NCBI GenBank assembly: GCA_022825065.1
Contig: JAJDYR010000024.1
Location: 1-64,000 of the forward strand
DNA from: a bacterium
GTDB taxonomy: Bacteria; UBA8248
Length of the DNA stretch: 64,000 bases
Direction: 5' to 3'
In this document: in pieces, positions 41,751 through 50,910 of the stretch
Numbering within the stretch: position 1 is the first letter of the stretch
Layout of the letters: each line of letters begins with the position of its first letter
Position numbers and translations under genes: made by a program
Notes under the pieces: model-generated
Seen by the model: only the letters and a program-made list of their open reading frames with translations
What the model was told of the DNA's origin: nothing
The model's database searches: none

Positions 41751-42434
41751 ATGGCGGATGCGGCGGTTGTCGAGATATTTCACGAATACCACTGACCCTG
41801 GGCGTACATGGCCGCGGCGCGGCTGGACAAGGTGATGCCCGAGTTCGAAGGCAGGCTGCATCTCAAATGGCGCGCGTTCCCGTTGGAGGTTATCAACGAC
41901 CGCCCGGCGCCGCGCTACATCGTGGATCAGGAATGGCCCCTCATCGCCGTTCAGGAACCGCTCTCGCCGTGCAGAAGCTGGCCGCACGAGGAATACCTGC
42001 GCACCACCATACGCGCCTTTCAGGCCTACGCGAGCGCCTATGCGCAGGACCCGGAGAAAGCGCGCGTCTACGACCTCAATATCAGGCGCGGCTTTTTCTA
42101 CGATGGACGCCGCGTGGATGAGGACGCGGTGCTTTGCGAGATGGCGGAAGAGGCGGGTCTCGACGGCTCGAAAGTGCGCGCGGACCTGGAGGCGGGCGCA
42201 TACGAGGAGGGCGTGATGGACGACTACAGAGAGGCCATGCGCCTGAGGGACGAGGAGGGTATGCCGATGACGAGCCCCACCCTCATCTTCCCGAGCGGAG
42301 AGGCCGTCTTTAACCCCTACGCGTCGGATAAGACGATTGAGGACGGCAAGCTCACCGAAGTCCACGCCCCGCCCGCCTACGGGGAGGCGGTGTATGCAGG
42401 TTATCGCGAGATTCTGGCGCGAGCGGCGGGGTGA
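41751..42434 (+). CDS. FrnE/DsbA-family oxidoreductase, probable selenoprotein with in-frame UGA
   Basis: A thioredoxin-fold protein of the DsbA/FrnE type, 227 residues if UGA is read through. The frame from ATG 41751 (GAGGG upstream) reads VVEIFHEYH-U-PWAYMAA, with TGA at 41793-41795. FrnE-like proteins have D-Y-x-C-P-W-C-Y here, so the stop sits on the first active-site Cys and the second is Ala (U-P-W-A). The downstream frame is intact for 213 codons, including the helical insertion and the cis-Pro motif MTSPTLIFPSG. A start at 41808 would delete the first strand and active site. Alternatives are a pseudogene or sequencing error. Confidence 0.75.
41809..41825 (+). promoter_or_regulatory. 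Candidate bacterial SECIS hairpin
   Basis: GCCGC (41811-41815) and GCGGC (41819-41823) form a GC stem with loop GGC, extended by two G-U pairs. The loop begins 21 bases after the UGA at 41793, within the usual range. The loop is small, so the assignment is tentative. Confidence 0.35.
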
Positions 42435-42569
42435 GGGAAGAGCGCGCCTGAATCCTCGTCCGAAGTAAGTTCTAGCGCTATCCCAACAGGTTTGGTCCGC
42501 TCGGATGAATAGGGGATAGGTGCGGCGCATCCATGACGGCGAGCCGAATTGCTACTTTGCCCAAGCGTC

Positions 42570-42725
42570 TATTAACACTTTCACCATATTTGTAATATAA
42601 ATTTCACCACATTTCTATTAACACTTTCACCATATTTGTAATATAAATTTCACCACATTTATATTGACAATTTCACCATATCTGTAATATAAATTTCACC
42701 GAATTTGTATTGACAATTTCACCAG
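42570..42725. repeat. Seven TTTCACC boxes at exact 23-bp spacing
   Basis: TTTCACC begins at 42579, 42602, 42625, 42648, 42671, 42694 and 42717, always 23 bases apart, inside a 46-bp AT-rich tandem unit present three and a half times (units start at 42570, 42616, 42662 and 42708). TATTGACA appears in the last two units. The array ends 33 bases before the ATPase ATG, so it is a candidate operator or iteron set for that gene. Confidence 0.9.
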
Positions 42726-42757
42726 CTCCGTAGATGCATGAAATGCATGAGGATAGA

Positions 42758-44029
42758 ATGATCCTGCCACGCCACCTGAGCGCCGAATTGCTGGACGCGC
42801 TGAGCTATTCGCGCGTGATCAACATCGTGGGGGCTCGTCAGGTGGGCAAGACGACGCTCGTTCGGGACATTCTCCAGAATGGAAGATTTATCTCGCTCGA
42901 CGATGATGCGTTGCTGGAAGCAATCGAAGACGACCCTTGGGGGCAGTTGCAGCGGTTCGTCGGTGAACTGAAAGATGGGCCGCTGGTAATCGACGAAGCT
43001 CAACGCTCCGGGAAGCTGTCGCTGGCGATCAAGAGGATTGTCGATCTCGGCAATCAAAAAGGGCAGTTTGTTCTCACGGGTTCCTCTAACATTTTCACAA
43101 CGCTGCATGTGGCCGACTCGCTTGCCGGCCGCATGTTGACGTTGGAGTTGTGGCCGATGACCGTGGCCGAAACGATGTCGCGTGGCCCGTCGAAGATACT
43201 CGATTGGGCGATCTCCAAATCACCGAACCTGAACGATCTGCCGGCGCCGGAAACTGCAACGAGGGCGGATTATATCGATCTCGTCCTGAGAGGAGGGTTT
43301 CCCGGAATCCGGGATCTCGATAACAGGAGGCGGCAGAAGGTCTATCGCGATTACGTTGATACGGTGGTGGACCGCGATGTTTCCGATATCGTCCGTATCC
43401 GAAAAAGTGACGCCCTGCGGCGCTTGCTTGATCAATTGGCCGTTCGTACAGGCTCCGAACTCAACATCTCGTTGCTATGCAAACTTATCGGTGTGCAACG
43501 GAATACCATCGAACAGTACCTTGATGTGCTGATACGGCTTTCGCTGGTCATCAAACTGGGTGCCTGGACATCCGGGGAAGCCCGCCGCGAGATTAAGAAC
43601 GCAAAGCATCATTTCGCCGATACGGGGATAGCGGCGGCGCTGCGAAACTTGACGCCGCGATCATTCGATCCCGATGCCGACCCCAAAGCGCTTGGTGGAT
43701 TGATCGAGAGCTTTGTTGTTTCTGAGCTCTTGCGTTCCGCGCCTTACCAGAATAACGGTTTTCGTTTCTATCACTGGCGCGACCAACGGGGGCGGGAGAT
43801 CGATATTCTTGCGGAGAGTGCAAACGATGTGGCGGCCATTGAGGTAAAAGCGTCCTCCTCGGTGAGCCGTCAAGATTTCAGGCATTTGGAATGGTTTGCC
43901 GGCGAAGGTCCGGGAAATACCCGGAAAGTGACTTCAATCGTTTTCTATTTCGGTGAAGAGAAGCTGGGTTTCGGCGAACGTCGATATGCATTGCCGGTGA
44001 GTTGCTTGTGGGGAGCAACGCGGAAATGA
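42758..44029 (+). CDS. AAA-family ATPase with DUF4143 domain
   Basis: A 423-residue P-loop ATPase of the AAA_14/DUF4143 group. Walker A is NIVGARQVGKTTLV near residue 25 and Walker B is GPLVIDEAQRSGKL near 75, followed by VLTGSSNIF. The C-terminal DUF4143 half has GLIESFVVSELLRSAPYQNN and FYHWRDQRGREIDILAE, then VAAIEVKAS, which is nuclease-like (D/E-x-K). ATG 42758 follows GAGGATAGA and matches the usual family start (M-x-x-PRHL). Such genes are mobile, poorly understood, and often linked with toxin-antitoxin or defence loci. Base composition is more AT-rich than the flanks. Confidence 0.88.
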   Translation: MILPRHLSAELLDALSYSRVINIVGARQVGKTTLVRDILQNGRFISLDDDALLEAIEDDPWGQLQRFVGELKDGPLVIDEAQRSGKLSLAIKRIVDLGNQKGQFVLTGSSNIFTTLHVADSLAGRMLTLELWPMTVAETMSRGPSKILDWAISKSPNLNDLPAPETATRADYIDLVLRGGFPGIRDLDNRRRQKVYRDYVDTVVDRDVSDIVRIRKSDALRRLLDQLAVRTGSELNISLLCKLIGVQRNTIEQYLDVLIRLSLVIKLGAWTSGEARREIKNAKHHFADTGIAAALRNLTPRSFDPDADPKALGGLIESFVVSELLRSAPYQNNGFRFYHWRDQRGREIDILAESANDVAAIEVKASSSVSRQDFRHLEWFAGEGPGNTRKVTSIVFYFGEEKLGFGERRYALPVSCLWGATRK

Positions 44030-44104
44030 AACATTCGTTTCGAGGCATCTGTCGTATGCGTTGCCATAGGTAGATGGCTTGAAAATACATCGATGAGGAG
44101 CGAT

Positions 44105-44920
44105 ATGAACTACCGTATTCTGGGCCGAACGGGGCTTGAAGTAAGCGAGATCGGTCTCGGCACTTCGCACAATTTCATGCACATGGCGAGCAGCGAACCC
44201 GCCCGTTGCGTCGGGATCGTCCGGGAATGCCTGGATTGCGGGATCAATTTCTTCGATACCGCGCCCATATACGGGGAATCCGAGCGGGTGCTGGGTGAGG
44301 CGCTGGCCGGAAGCCGGGAGAAGATCGTTCTGGCGACCAAGGTGTGGGAGTCGAGCGCATCGGCGGCCCGCGCGAGCATCGAGCGCTCTTTCAAACGCCT
44401 GCGGACGGACGTGATAGACCTCCTGCAGGTTCACAACATGGCGGGCTGGCGCGAGGTGACGCCCGTGATGCAGGCGTTTCAGCGAGAGGGCAGAATCCGC
44501 CATCTGGGAGTCACGGACAGGCGACCGGGGAATTACCCCGAACTTATCGAAGCCATGAAGACGGGGGCGTACGACGCTATCCAGATACCCTACTATCTGG
44601 GCGAGGTGCAGTGCCGCGAGGAGGTGCTGCCCCTGGCGCGGGAGATGGACCTGGGCGTGATCGTCATGCGGCCTTTCAGTCATTTAAAAAACGGTCTGCT
44701 CGGTCCCGGAGGCAGTATCGCCCGGATGCCGGAACTGAAAGCCCATCATTCAGGGACGCCGGGGCAGGCGCTCCTGAAATACCTTCTCGCCGACGAGAGG
44801 GTCTCCAGCGTCATCCCCGCCTCAGGCAGGGCGGGCCGCATGAGCGAGAACGCGGCGGCCTCAGGCGGCGGCGCGCTTCCCCCTGAAATCCGCGCACGCC
44901 TCGAAGCGCTCGCAGGCTGA
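44105..44920 (+). CDS. Aldo/keto reductase
   Basis: An NADPH-dependent TIM-barrel oxidoreductase, 271 residues. The catalytic set is Asp and Tyr in FFDTAPIYGESE near residue 55, Lys in LATKVWE near 79, and His in LLQVHNMAG near 111. The cofactor-binding C-terminal part (SVIPASGRAGRMSENAAA) is present. ATG 44105 has GAGGAG upstream and is preferred to 44093. It is a single gene between the DUF4143 ATPase and a composite repeat. Confidence 0.9.
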   Translation: MNYRILGRTGLEVSEIGLGTSHNFMHMASSEPARCVGIVRECLDCGINFFDTAPIYGESERVLGEALAGSREKIVLATKVWESSASAARASIERSFKRLRTDVIDLLQVHNMAGWREVTPVMQAFQREGRIRHLGVTDRRPGNYPELIEAMKTGAYDAIQIPYYLGEVQCREEVLPLAREMDLGVIVMRPFSHLKNGLLGPGGSIARMPELKAHHSGTPGQALLKYLLADERVSSVIPASGRAGRMSENAAASGGGALPPEIRARLEALAG

Positions 44921-44932
44921 ATCGATATCTGT

Positions 44933-45277
44933 CGGGGTTGTTGAAAAAGTCCCCGTTGCCAGGGGAAAAAGGCAACCCCCCCTACCCCCCCTTGTCAGGG
45001 GGGCAAGAAAGAGCAAAACCCCGGCGGGGTGGGGTAATATAAAAAAGAAGGCTTCCCCCGCCAGGGGGGAACAACAAAAAGACCCCCCTGACAAGGGGGG
45101 TAGGGGGGTTGCCTTTGTATTTTATTTTCTGATTGGTGCCCACCGATAACGGGGAGATGAAAAACCGGAATATTTTCATTCCGCCCGGCTCTGGATTCCA
45201 CAGCCCCTCCTTCTTCAGTCGGGACTGACACCGGACTGACACCAAAACCTGCTGCAACGAACTTTTTCAACAACCCC
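44933..45277. repeat. Composite palindromic element (copy 6)
   Basis: Left outer arm GGGGTTGTTGAAAAAGTCCCC; right outer arm GAACTTTTTCAACAACCCCC. Inner arms are near 44972-45002 and 45082-45113. The loop is almost identical to the copy at 20459-20640, including GGTGGGGTAATATAAAAAAG. About 130 extra bases lie between the right inner and right outer arm. The element lies between convergent genes. Confidence 0.85.
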
Positions 45278-45889
45278 CTATCGCCCGGATATGCGAATAA
45301 GGCTCGGGAGATATCGGGGCGTCTGCTCGGCGTATTTCTCGTAAACGGCGCCGTGAAGCTTCCGAAGGTGCGGCTCCTCGACGTGGCGCACCTGCAAGTC
45401 GATGCCCATCCAGGCCGTGGCGAGGTAAATCAGCATGTATATGTGCGGGAACAACACCAGCATGCCGGCGCAGAACAGGAACACGCCGCTGTAGATAGGG
45501 TTCCTGACGAAGGTGTACAGGCCACCCGTCACCAAATCGGTTTTCTCGGCCTGGTCGACGCCGAACCTCCACGCGGTTCCCATCTGGTATTGCGCAATCA
45601 CCATGACCGTGATTCCGGCAAGCGAAATGGCTGCGCCGAGTGCTCTCCCCGGCCCGCCGGGGTCGATTTGCGGACGAAGCTCTCCGGCGGCGTCGAGCAG
45701 GGAGACAAGGAACGTAGCTGAGAACGACGCGAGCATAAGGATGCTCGTATAGATGGCGATTCTCGGAGAAGTTCGCTTCACCGCCCGGATGCCGAGGTCT
45801 CCGGTGGCCAGGTAGTGAAGCGCGATTCTCCCGCCAACGGCGAACACCACGAATACGAGATAGAGCGTCAGCGCGTTGACGCCGATCAT
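45278..45889 (-). CDS. Membrane methyltransferase-family protein (ICMT/PEMT-like)
   Basis: A 203-residue integral membrane protein with about five hydrophobic helices, the first at residues 5-25 (LTLYLVFVVFAVGGRIALHY). The family signature is LVTGGLYTFVRNPIYSGVFL near residue 120, then EEPHLRKLHG and YEKYAEQTPRYLP, the SAM-binding region of isoprenylcysteine methyltransferase-like enzymes. The natural substrate in bacteria is unknown. The stop abuts a composite repeat. Confidence 0.85.
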   Translation of the reverse strand: MIGVNALTLYLVFVVFAVGGRIALHYLATGDLGIRAVKRTSPRIAIYTSILMLASFSATFLVSLLDAAGELRPQIDPGGPGRALGAAISLAGITVMVIAQYQMGTAWRFGVDQAEKTDLVTGGLYTFVRNPIYSGVFLFCAGMLVLFPHIYMLIYLATAWMGIDLQVRHVEEPHLRKLHGAVYEKYAEQTPRYLPSLIRISGR

Positions 45890-46128
45890 ACAGGCTCCCG
45901 GGTTTCTGCGGTCATTCCACCAAGTGGAACATGAGCGAACGAGCGCCTTCTTTCCGCCTCATCGACACTCCCAAGGGGGGCTGCCTAAGAAGCCCGCTAT
46001 GCGTCCGGTCGGCGGCGTGATGATCCCGTAGCGGACAGGCCCCTGCGCCTGTCCGAGGCCCTCCGCGCCTGTCCTGATGGCTATTTCAACAACCCCAAAC
46101 CCCAAAGGGAGCGGAAGTCACCGGGCGG
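45890..46128. other. Gap with degraded repeats
   Basis: This gap holds GGACAGGC/GCCTGTCC-type palindromic pieces near 46035-46075 and a lone outer arm ATTTCAACAACCCC at 46083-46096 of the composite family. No gene is seen. Confidence 0.5.
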
Positions 46129-46446
46129 TCAGGGCGCCGTGGAGATGGCTCCCACTTCGTTGTCCACGATGACGGGCGAGGTGAAGTACTCGACCGTGGG
46201 CTCGACGCCCAGGCGCTCGCGCAGACCGGCGCGCCAGGCGTCGTCGTAGAGCCGCTCGGCGTCTTCGCGCGACTCGAAGAGGTAGACCCCGCCCCCGGTG
46301 CGAACGTCGTCAGACACGAGATAGTACTTGCGCACCAGGCCCGGCACGTCGCGGTAGAGAGGGGCCGAGTGCTCGAAGGCCGCGGCCATCTCCTCGTGGG
46401 TCTTTCCCTCGGGAAGCTCGAAGCGGACGATTGCGGTGACGGCCAT
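46129..46446 (-). CDS. Small ABM/dimeric alpha-beta barrel protein, copy 2
   Basis: A 105-residue protein resembling YdhR/antibiotic-biosynthesis-monooxygenase-like dimeric barrels (VRFELPEGKTHEEMAAAFEH, then YLFESREDAERLYDD). AAGGAG precedes the ATG. It is about 60 percent identical by eye to the gene upstream, a tandem duplication. No catalytic residues are certain. Confidence 0.72.
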   Translation of the reverse strand: MAVTAIVRFELPEGKTHEEMAAAFEHSAPLYRDVPGLVRKYYLVSDDVRTGGGVYLFESREDAERLYDDAWRAGLRERLGVEPTVEYFTSPVIVDNEVGAISTAP

Positions 46447-46458
46447 GGAGCGTTCTCC

Positions 46459-46773
46459 TTATGCGGTGGAAGCGGCCCTGGCTTCGTTGTCGACGATGAC
46501 GGGCGAGTCGAAATACCGGACGTCGGGCTCGACCCCCATGCGCTCGCGCAGCCTGGTGCGCCACACCTCGTCGTGGACCCGCTCGGCGTCGGCGCGCGTC
46601 TCGAAGATGTAGACCCCGCCGCCTGTCCGCCGGTCTTCGGACAGCAGATAGTATTTGCGCAACAGGCCGGGCACGTCGCGGTAGAGAGCCGTCGAACTCT
46701 CGAAACCGGCAACCAGCTCCTCCTCGGTCTTTCCTTCGGGAAGCGTGAAATTGACAACTGCGGTAACGGCCAT
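46459..46773 (-). CDS. Small ABM/dimeric alpha-beta barrel protein, copy 1
   Basis: A 104-residue paralogue of the following gene (VNFTLPEGKTEEELVAGFES, RKYYLLSEDRRTGGGVYIFE). AAGGAGGA precedes ATG 46773; the longer frame to 46815 is not needed. The two genes are 12 bases apart and form a pair whose products could make a heterodimeric barrel. Confidence 0.72.
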   Translation of the reverse strand: MAVTAVVNFTLPEGKTEEELVAGFESSTALYRDVPGLLRKYYLLSEDRRTGGGVYIFETRADAERVHDEVWRTRLRERMGVEPDVRYFDSPVIVDNEARAASTA

Positions 46774-47169
46774 GAAGTGTCCTCCTTGTAGGTTGGTTAT
46801 TTTGAATTGTAACATGAAACGGGGAATCGAATATTCATTATTCTGTTGGACAAGCAGTTGAAATGAAGCAGAAACTAGTCAATTGACGACCAACGATTGA
46901 CAGACTAGGTTGCGGAGATGTCATTTCGCTCGTGCACAGTTTGAGCCTGAGGACATTTGGCTATAGCCATCTAAATTATTGTGTTACTCATCGGTTTTCT
47001 TGCGAGTTGGTGAAGGAGAAAACCAAGATTTCTACCGAACTAACGCTTCGGTTTGCTGAGGATTCGAATTGATGCCAAAAATTACATTGGCACTAAGATG
47101 TTCTCCGACCTGTGGCAAGCGTATGTTAATGTCTAAGAAATTAAAGGCTTACAGGAGCGAGATAACATT
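46774..47169. other. AT-rich leader of the Gabija locus
   Basis: Composition switches sharply to AT-rich here and stays so to about 50870. No gene, tRNA or integrase is seen. The last bases hold AGGAG before gajA. The promoter should lie here, but no box pair is convincing. Confidence 0.4.
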
Positions 47170-48879
47170 ATGTTTTTGAAACAACTAGATATTAAGAACT
47201 TTCGGGGTATAGAGGAACTTTCGTTATCGCTCGACGATTTGTGCGTGTTGATCGGTGAAAATAATACTGGAAAATCATCTGTCCTTGATGCTTTACGTAT
47301 TTGCCTTACTCGAACCCTTACACGCCGTAGCGCAGTTTTTGAAGAGTATGACTACCACTTGGTAGATTCGTCTGCAGAACCAGCAAAATCGAAGCCAATC
47401 GAGATCACTCTTACGTTTTCAGAAAGAGAGGTTGACGAGTGGCCTGATGAGATATCACAGCTTCTTTCTGATGTTGAGCAAGTAGACGCTCAAGAGGCAA
47501 GAAGCGTCATTCTCCGTGTAACAAGTGCATTCGATTCAGCAATCAATGATTTTGCAACAGATTACGATTTTCTTGATTTGTCAGGCAATTCTTTAGTCCG
47601 GGGTAAGAATCCTCGTCAACTGATCAACCTTCAGCAACTCGTTCCAACATTTTACTTATCATCACTTAGAGATGCTGCACAGGAGTTTCGTGCAAGAGCT
47701 CAATTTTGGAAACCTTTTGTACGGACTTTAGAACTTGATGAAGCTGCGCGGGCCGAATTAGAAAGCACTTTGCTTGAACTTAATAATAAGATACTCGACA
47801 ATCATACGGCGTTTGATAGTGTAAAGGAACGTCTCAAGAATACAGCCAAATTACTACCACTTGGCAACACAGACCCCGTTTCAATTGAAGCTGTACCATC
47901 TAAGCTTTTTGACATTTTGTCGCGTACGCAAGTATCTCTTGAATCGAAAACAGGTGCCCATATTCCAGTTGTGCGTCATGGAAGCGGGACACAAAGCCTT
48001 GCTGTAATATGCCTATTTGATGCATTTCTGCAAAGTAAGCTTGAAGAAGAGCATGGAGAATATGCAAAACCGCTGCTTGCTATGGAAGAACCGGAAGCGC
48101 ACTTACACCCTTCTGCTATCAAGGCGGTTGCTGAAATGCTACAGCTATTCTCCGGTCAGAAAATTATCACAACGCATTCCGGTTCCCTCCTCGCTGGCAT
48201 CCCACTTCATAAGGTTCGGCGTCTTCGCCGTGTCAATGGGAAGATATCTGTTTACAGGCTAGAAGAAGGCATTTTAACAGAGGACGAAATTAATAAGCTT
48301 GACTATCAGGTTCGTACCACTCGTGGCAACTTATTGTTTTCACGATGTTGGTTGTTGGTTGAAGGCGAAACCGACGCTCCTCTAATGTCAGAATGTGCGC
48401 GTGCTATGGGATACGACCTCTACGCAGATGGGGTTTCTTGTATTGAGTTCTCGCAAGTTGGTGTAGATAAGTTTATCAAACTCGCAAATCAACTTGGTAT
48501 TGAATGGTTTGTACTTGCTGATAATGATACGGCAGGAGAAAATTATAGAGACTCAGCTAAGGCTCAACTAGGCTCTCGTAGAGAAGACGAGCATATTAGG
48601 CTTCTTGATCATGGGAACATGGAGGTATTTCTCTGCATGGAGGGGTTTGGGGAAATTTATGAAGAGAGTATTGCCCTTCAAAAGCAAGGAGACGTAACGG
48701 CGGAAAATGAAACCTTGGAATACTGGCAACAAGTTGTAAAAGCTCAACAACGAAATTCCAAGCCCAGAAATTCTCTCGCTGTAGCAGAGCAAATGATTAT
48801 CAAAGGAAAAGATAGTGTTCCCAATCTATTGAAAGAAGTTATTGAACAAGTCCGCAAATTAGCGCGGAGTGCGGGTTAA
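47170..48879 (+). CDS. gajA: GajA, OLD-family ATP-dependent nuclease of Gabija
   Basis: A sequence-specific DNA-nicking endonuclease that, with GajB, blocks phage. Length is 569 residues. The ABC-type ATPase part has Walker A IGENNTGKSS at residues 28-37 and Walker B LLAMEEPEAHLHP near 305. The C-terminal TOPRIM nuclease has LVEGETDAPLM near 396 and LADNDTAGENY near 448, with the conserved acidic residues. It overlaps gajB at TAATG. Its AT-rich codon use is unlike the rest of the window, so it was acquired by transfer. Other OLD nucleases exist, but the helicase partner settles the call. Confidence 0.92.
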   Translation: MFLKQLDIKNFRGIEELSLSLDDLCVLIGENNTGKSSVLDALRICLTRTLTRRSAVFEEYDYHLVDSSAEPAKSKPIEITLTFSEREVDEWPDEISQLLSDVEQVDAQEARSVILRVTSAFDSAINDFATDYDFLDLSGNSLVRGKNPRQLINLQQLVPTFYLSSLRDAAQEFRARAQFWKPFVRTLELDEAARAELESTLLELNNKILDNHTAFDSVKERLKNTAKLLPLGNTDPVSIEAVPSKLFDILSRTQVSLESKTGAHIPVVRHGSGTQSLAVICLFDAFLQSKLEEEHGEYAKPLLAMEEPEAHLHPSAIKAVAEMLQLFSGQKIITTHSGSLLAGIPLHKVRRLRRVNGKISVYRLEEGILTEDEINKLDYQVRTTRGNLLFSRCWLLVEGETDAPLMSECARAMGYDLYADGVSCIEFSQVGVDKFIKLANQLGIEWFVLADNDTAGENYRDSAKAQLGSRREDEHIRLLDHGNMEVFLCMEGFGEIYEESIALQKQGDVTAENETLEYWQQVVKAQQRNSKPRNSLAVAEQMIIKGKDSVPNLLKEVIEQVRKLARSAG

Positions 48880-50792
48880 TGATAGATATATCAACTCTCA
48901 ACGATAATCAGCTTAAAGCCGTCAATTGGCAAGATGGTCCCTTGTTAGTGCTTGCTGGTCCGGGATCTGGTAAAACGCGAGTACTCACTTTTCGCATTGC
49001 GCGTCTACTGGATACTGAGCCAAATAAGCATTACAGAATTTTGGGTTTAACCTTTACAAACAAAGCTGCGGCGGAGATGCGGGAACGAATCTCAACTCTT
49101 GTGCCTAACTCGGGTGAGAGGACTTTACTGACTACCTTTCATTCCTTTGCAGCTGACTTGTTGCGGCAGCATGGACATCATATTGGTTTGAAGCCGGATT
49201 TTACTATTCTAGTGCAGGACGCTGATCGTCATTCGCTACTTGATGAGGCGATTGATGCAGCGTGGGACGAACAAAACGGGCGTACGAGTGAACAATTGCT
49301 CCCTCTAATTACTCGGCTCACGGAGAATGATATTCCGCCAAAGAATGCAGTTGAAGTTTTGCAACGTAGTTCGTTGGAAGAACCCGATGCAATTGCAGCC
49401 GTTTACCAACAATATCGGTCTTTTATGCTCAAACGCGATACCCTGGATTTCGCAGGGCTCATAGCGGAGGCCCTTGGTTTGTTAGAAAGCCATCCTGGCG
49501 TCAGGAGGCAAATCCAGAGGATATATCCATATATCTGCGTTGATGAATTTCAAGATACCAATCTATCTCAATATAAAATACTTCGGAACCTAGTAAGTCC
49601 GACGACTAAAAACCTCTTCGTCGTCGCTGATGATGATCAGATTATTTATCAGTGGAATGGCGCGAGTCCCGAACGACTAAGGGCACTACAGGAAGATTTT
49701 GCAATGGAATTACTCCAACTCCCACAAAATTATCGGTGTCCCAAAGCCGTCGTTGAAATCGCCAATAACTTGATCGAGCACAACTTTGGCCGCTTCGTTG
49801 AAAAAGAAGTTTTGACTGCCCACAAAGAAACTTCAAGTGATTTAGTAATTAATATTCGAAAGTTTAATGATTTCTCTGAAGAGGCTAGTTGGGTTGCGTC
49901 AAGCATTGCTGAAAGATCCCTTATTGCTCGGGAGAAATGTGTAGTTCTTTCGCGTACCAAGAAACTCCTTGATCAAGTAATTGATGCTTTGAACGAGTAT
50001 AAAGTGGAGGGTTATTTAGCCGCGCGCAAGAATGAATTTGAAAGTGCTTCTCTCCAATGCCTACATTCGATCTTGCGTCTCGCTAATTCACGAAGTAGCC
50101 GAGAACATTTGCGAAAAATTTGTAAGGCATTCTTTACACTTGAAGGTATCGATCTGAATATACGCGATATCATTTCTCATGCGAGCACTGAAGACGGTGA
50201 TTATCTCCGTAGTTGGTCCAAGGCTGCCTTGAGCCGAGAGCATTTATCCGATGCTACACGACGATTTCTCGAAACTTCTTTGCCGGTTCTCTCGGACCGC
50301 CTCGACTTTTGGGGTTTCCAAGAAGGAGCATTCACTTGGTTAGACGACCTACCTGATACTTATCCAGACACCGAGGGCATTTTTGATGAATATCAAGAAG
50401 AAAAGAAAACTTGGTGCCAGCTAGTGACCGAAATTGCAGGGCAGTACGGGAGAGAAGAAGTTACCTTACATTTGCTTCTTCAAGAGTTGGATCTTCGATC
50501 AAAGACACCGACTCCAGCCAAGGGGGCCATACCTTGTTTCACGATTCATGCCTCGAAAGGTATGGAGTTTGATCATGTTTATCTAGTTGGGATGGTCGAA
50601 GATCAACTTCCGAGTTGGGCCGCGCGCAAAAAGGGTGATGATAGTCGTGAAATGCAAGAAGAACGAAGAAATTGTTTTGTTGCGATTACCCGCGCCCAGG
50701 AAACTCTAACGCTAACTTATTCTCATATGGTCCAAGGGTGGCAGAAAACGCCTTCTCGCTTTCTATACGAAATGGGAGTACTAGAAAAGTAA
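48879..50792 (+). CDS. gajB: GajB, UvrD-like helicase of Gabija
   Basis: A superfamily 1A helicase-like protein thought to sense DNA ends and activate GajA. Length is 637 residues. Walker A AGPGSGKTR is at 26-34, TFTNKAAAEMRERI follows, Walker B ICVDEFQDTN is near 219, and VVADDDQIIYQWNGA and NYRCPKAVVEIANN come next. The C-terminal FTIHASKGMEFDHVYLVGM and FVAITRAQETLTLTYS motifs are complete. It starts inside the gajA stop codon, so production is coupled. No third gene follows. Confidence 0.92.
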   Translation: MIDISTLNDNQLKAVNWQDGPLLVLAGPGSGKTRVLTFRIARLLDTEPNKHYRILGLTFTNKAAAEMRERISTLVPNSGERTLLTTFHSFAADLLRQHGHHIGLKPDFTILVQDADRHSLLDEAIDAAWDEQNGRTSEQLLPLITRLTENDIPPKNAVEVLQRSSLEEPDAIAAVYQQYRSFMLKRDTLDFAGLIAEALGLLESHPGVRRQIQRIYPYICVDEFQDTNLSQYKILRNLVSPTTKNLFVVADDDQIIYQWNGASPERLRALQEDFAMELLQLPQNYRCPKAVVEIANNLIEHNFGRFVEKEVLTAHKETSSDLVINIRKFNDFSEEASWVASSIAERSLIAREKCVVLSRTKKLLDQVIDALNEYKVEGYLAARKNEFESASLQCLHSILRLANSRSSREHLRKICKAFFTLEGIDLNIRDIISHASTEDGDYLRSWSKAALSREHLSDATRRFLETSLPVLSDRLDFWGFQEGAFTWLDDLPDTYPDTEGIFDEYQEEKKTWCQLVTEIAGQYGREEVTLHLLLQELDLRSKTPTPAKGAIPCFTIHASKGMEFDHVYLVGMVEDQLPSWAARKKGDDSREMQEERRNCFVAITRAQETLTLTYSHMVQGWQKTPSRFLYEMGVLEK

Positions 50793-50910
50793 ATTAGTTT
50801 GCCACAAACCGTGTTGAAAAATACTAAATTTGAATGACTTTTCGGGTTTGCTTGTCAGTACTTTTTTAGGCGTTAATATTTGATATATTTGTTCTTCATT
50901 TCCACCCTAC

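Noticed and set aside
42570-42725. CRISPR array
   Set aside because: The period is regular, but the spacers are themselves repeated and only about 16 bp, with no cas genes.
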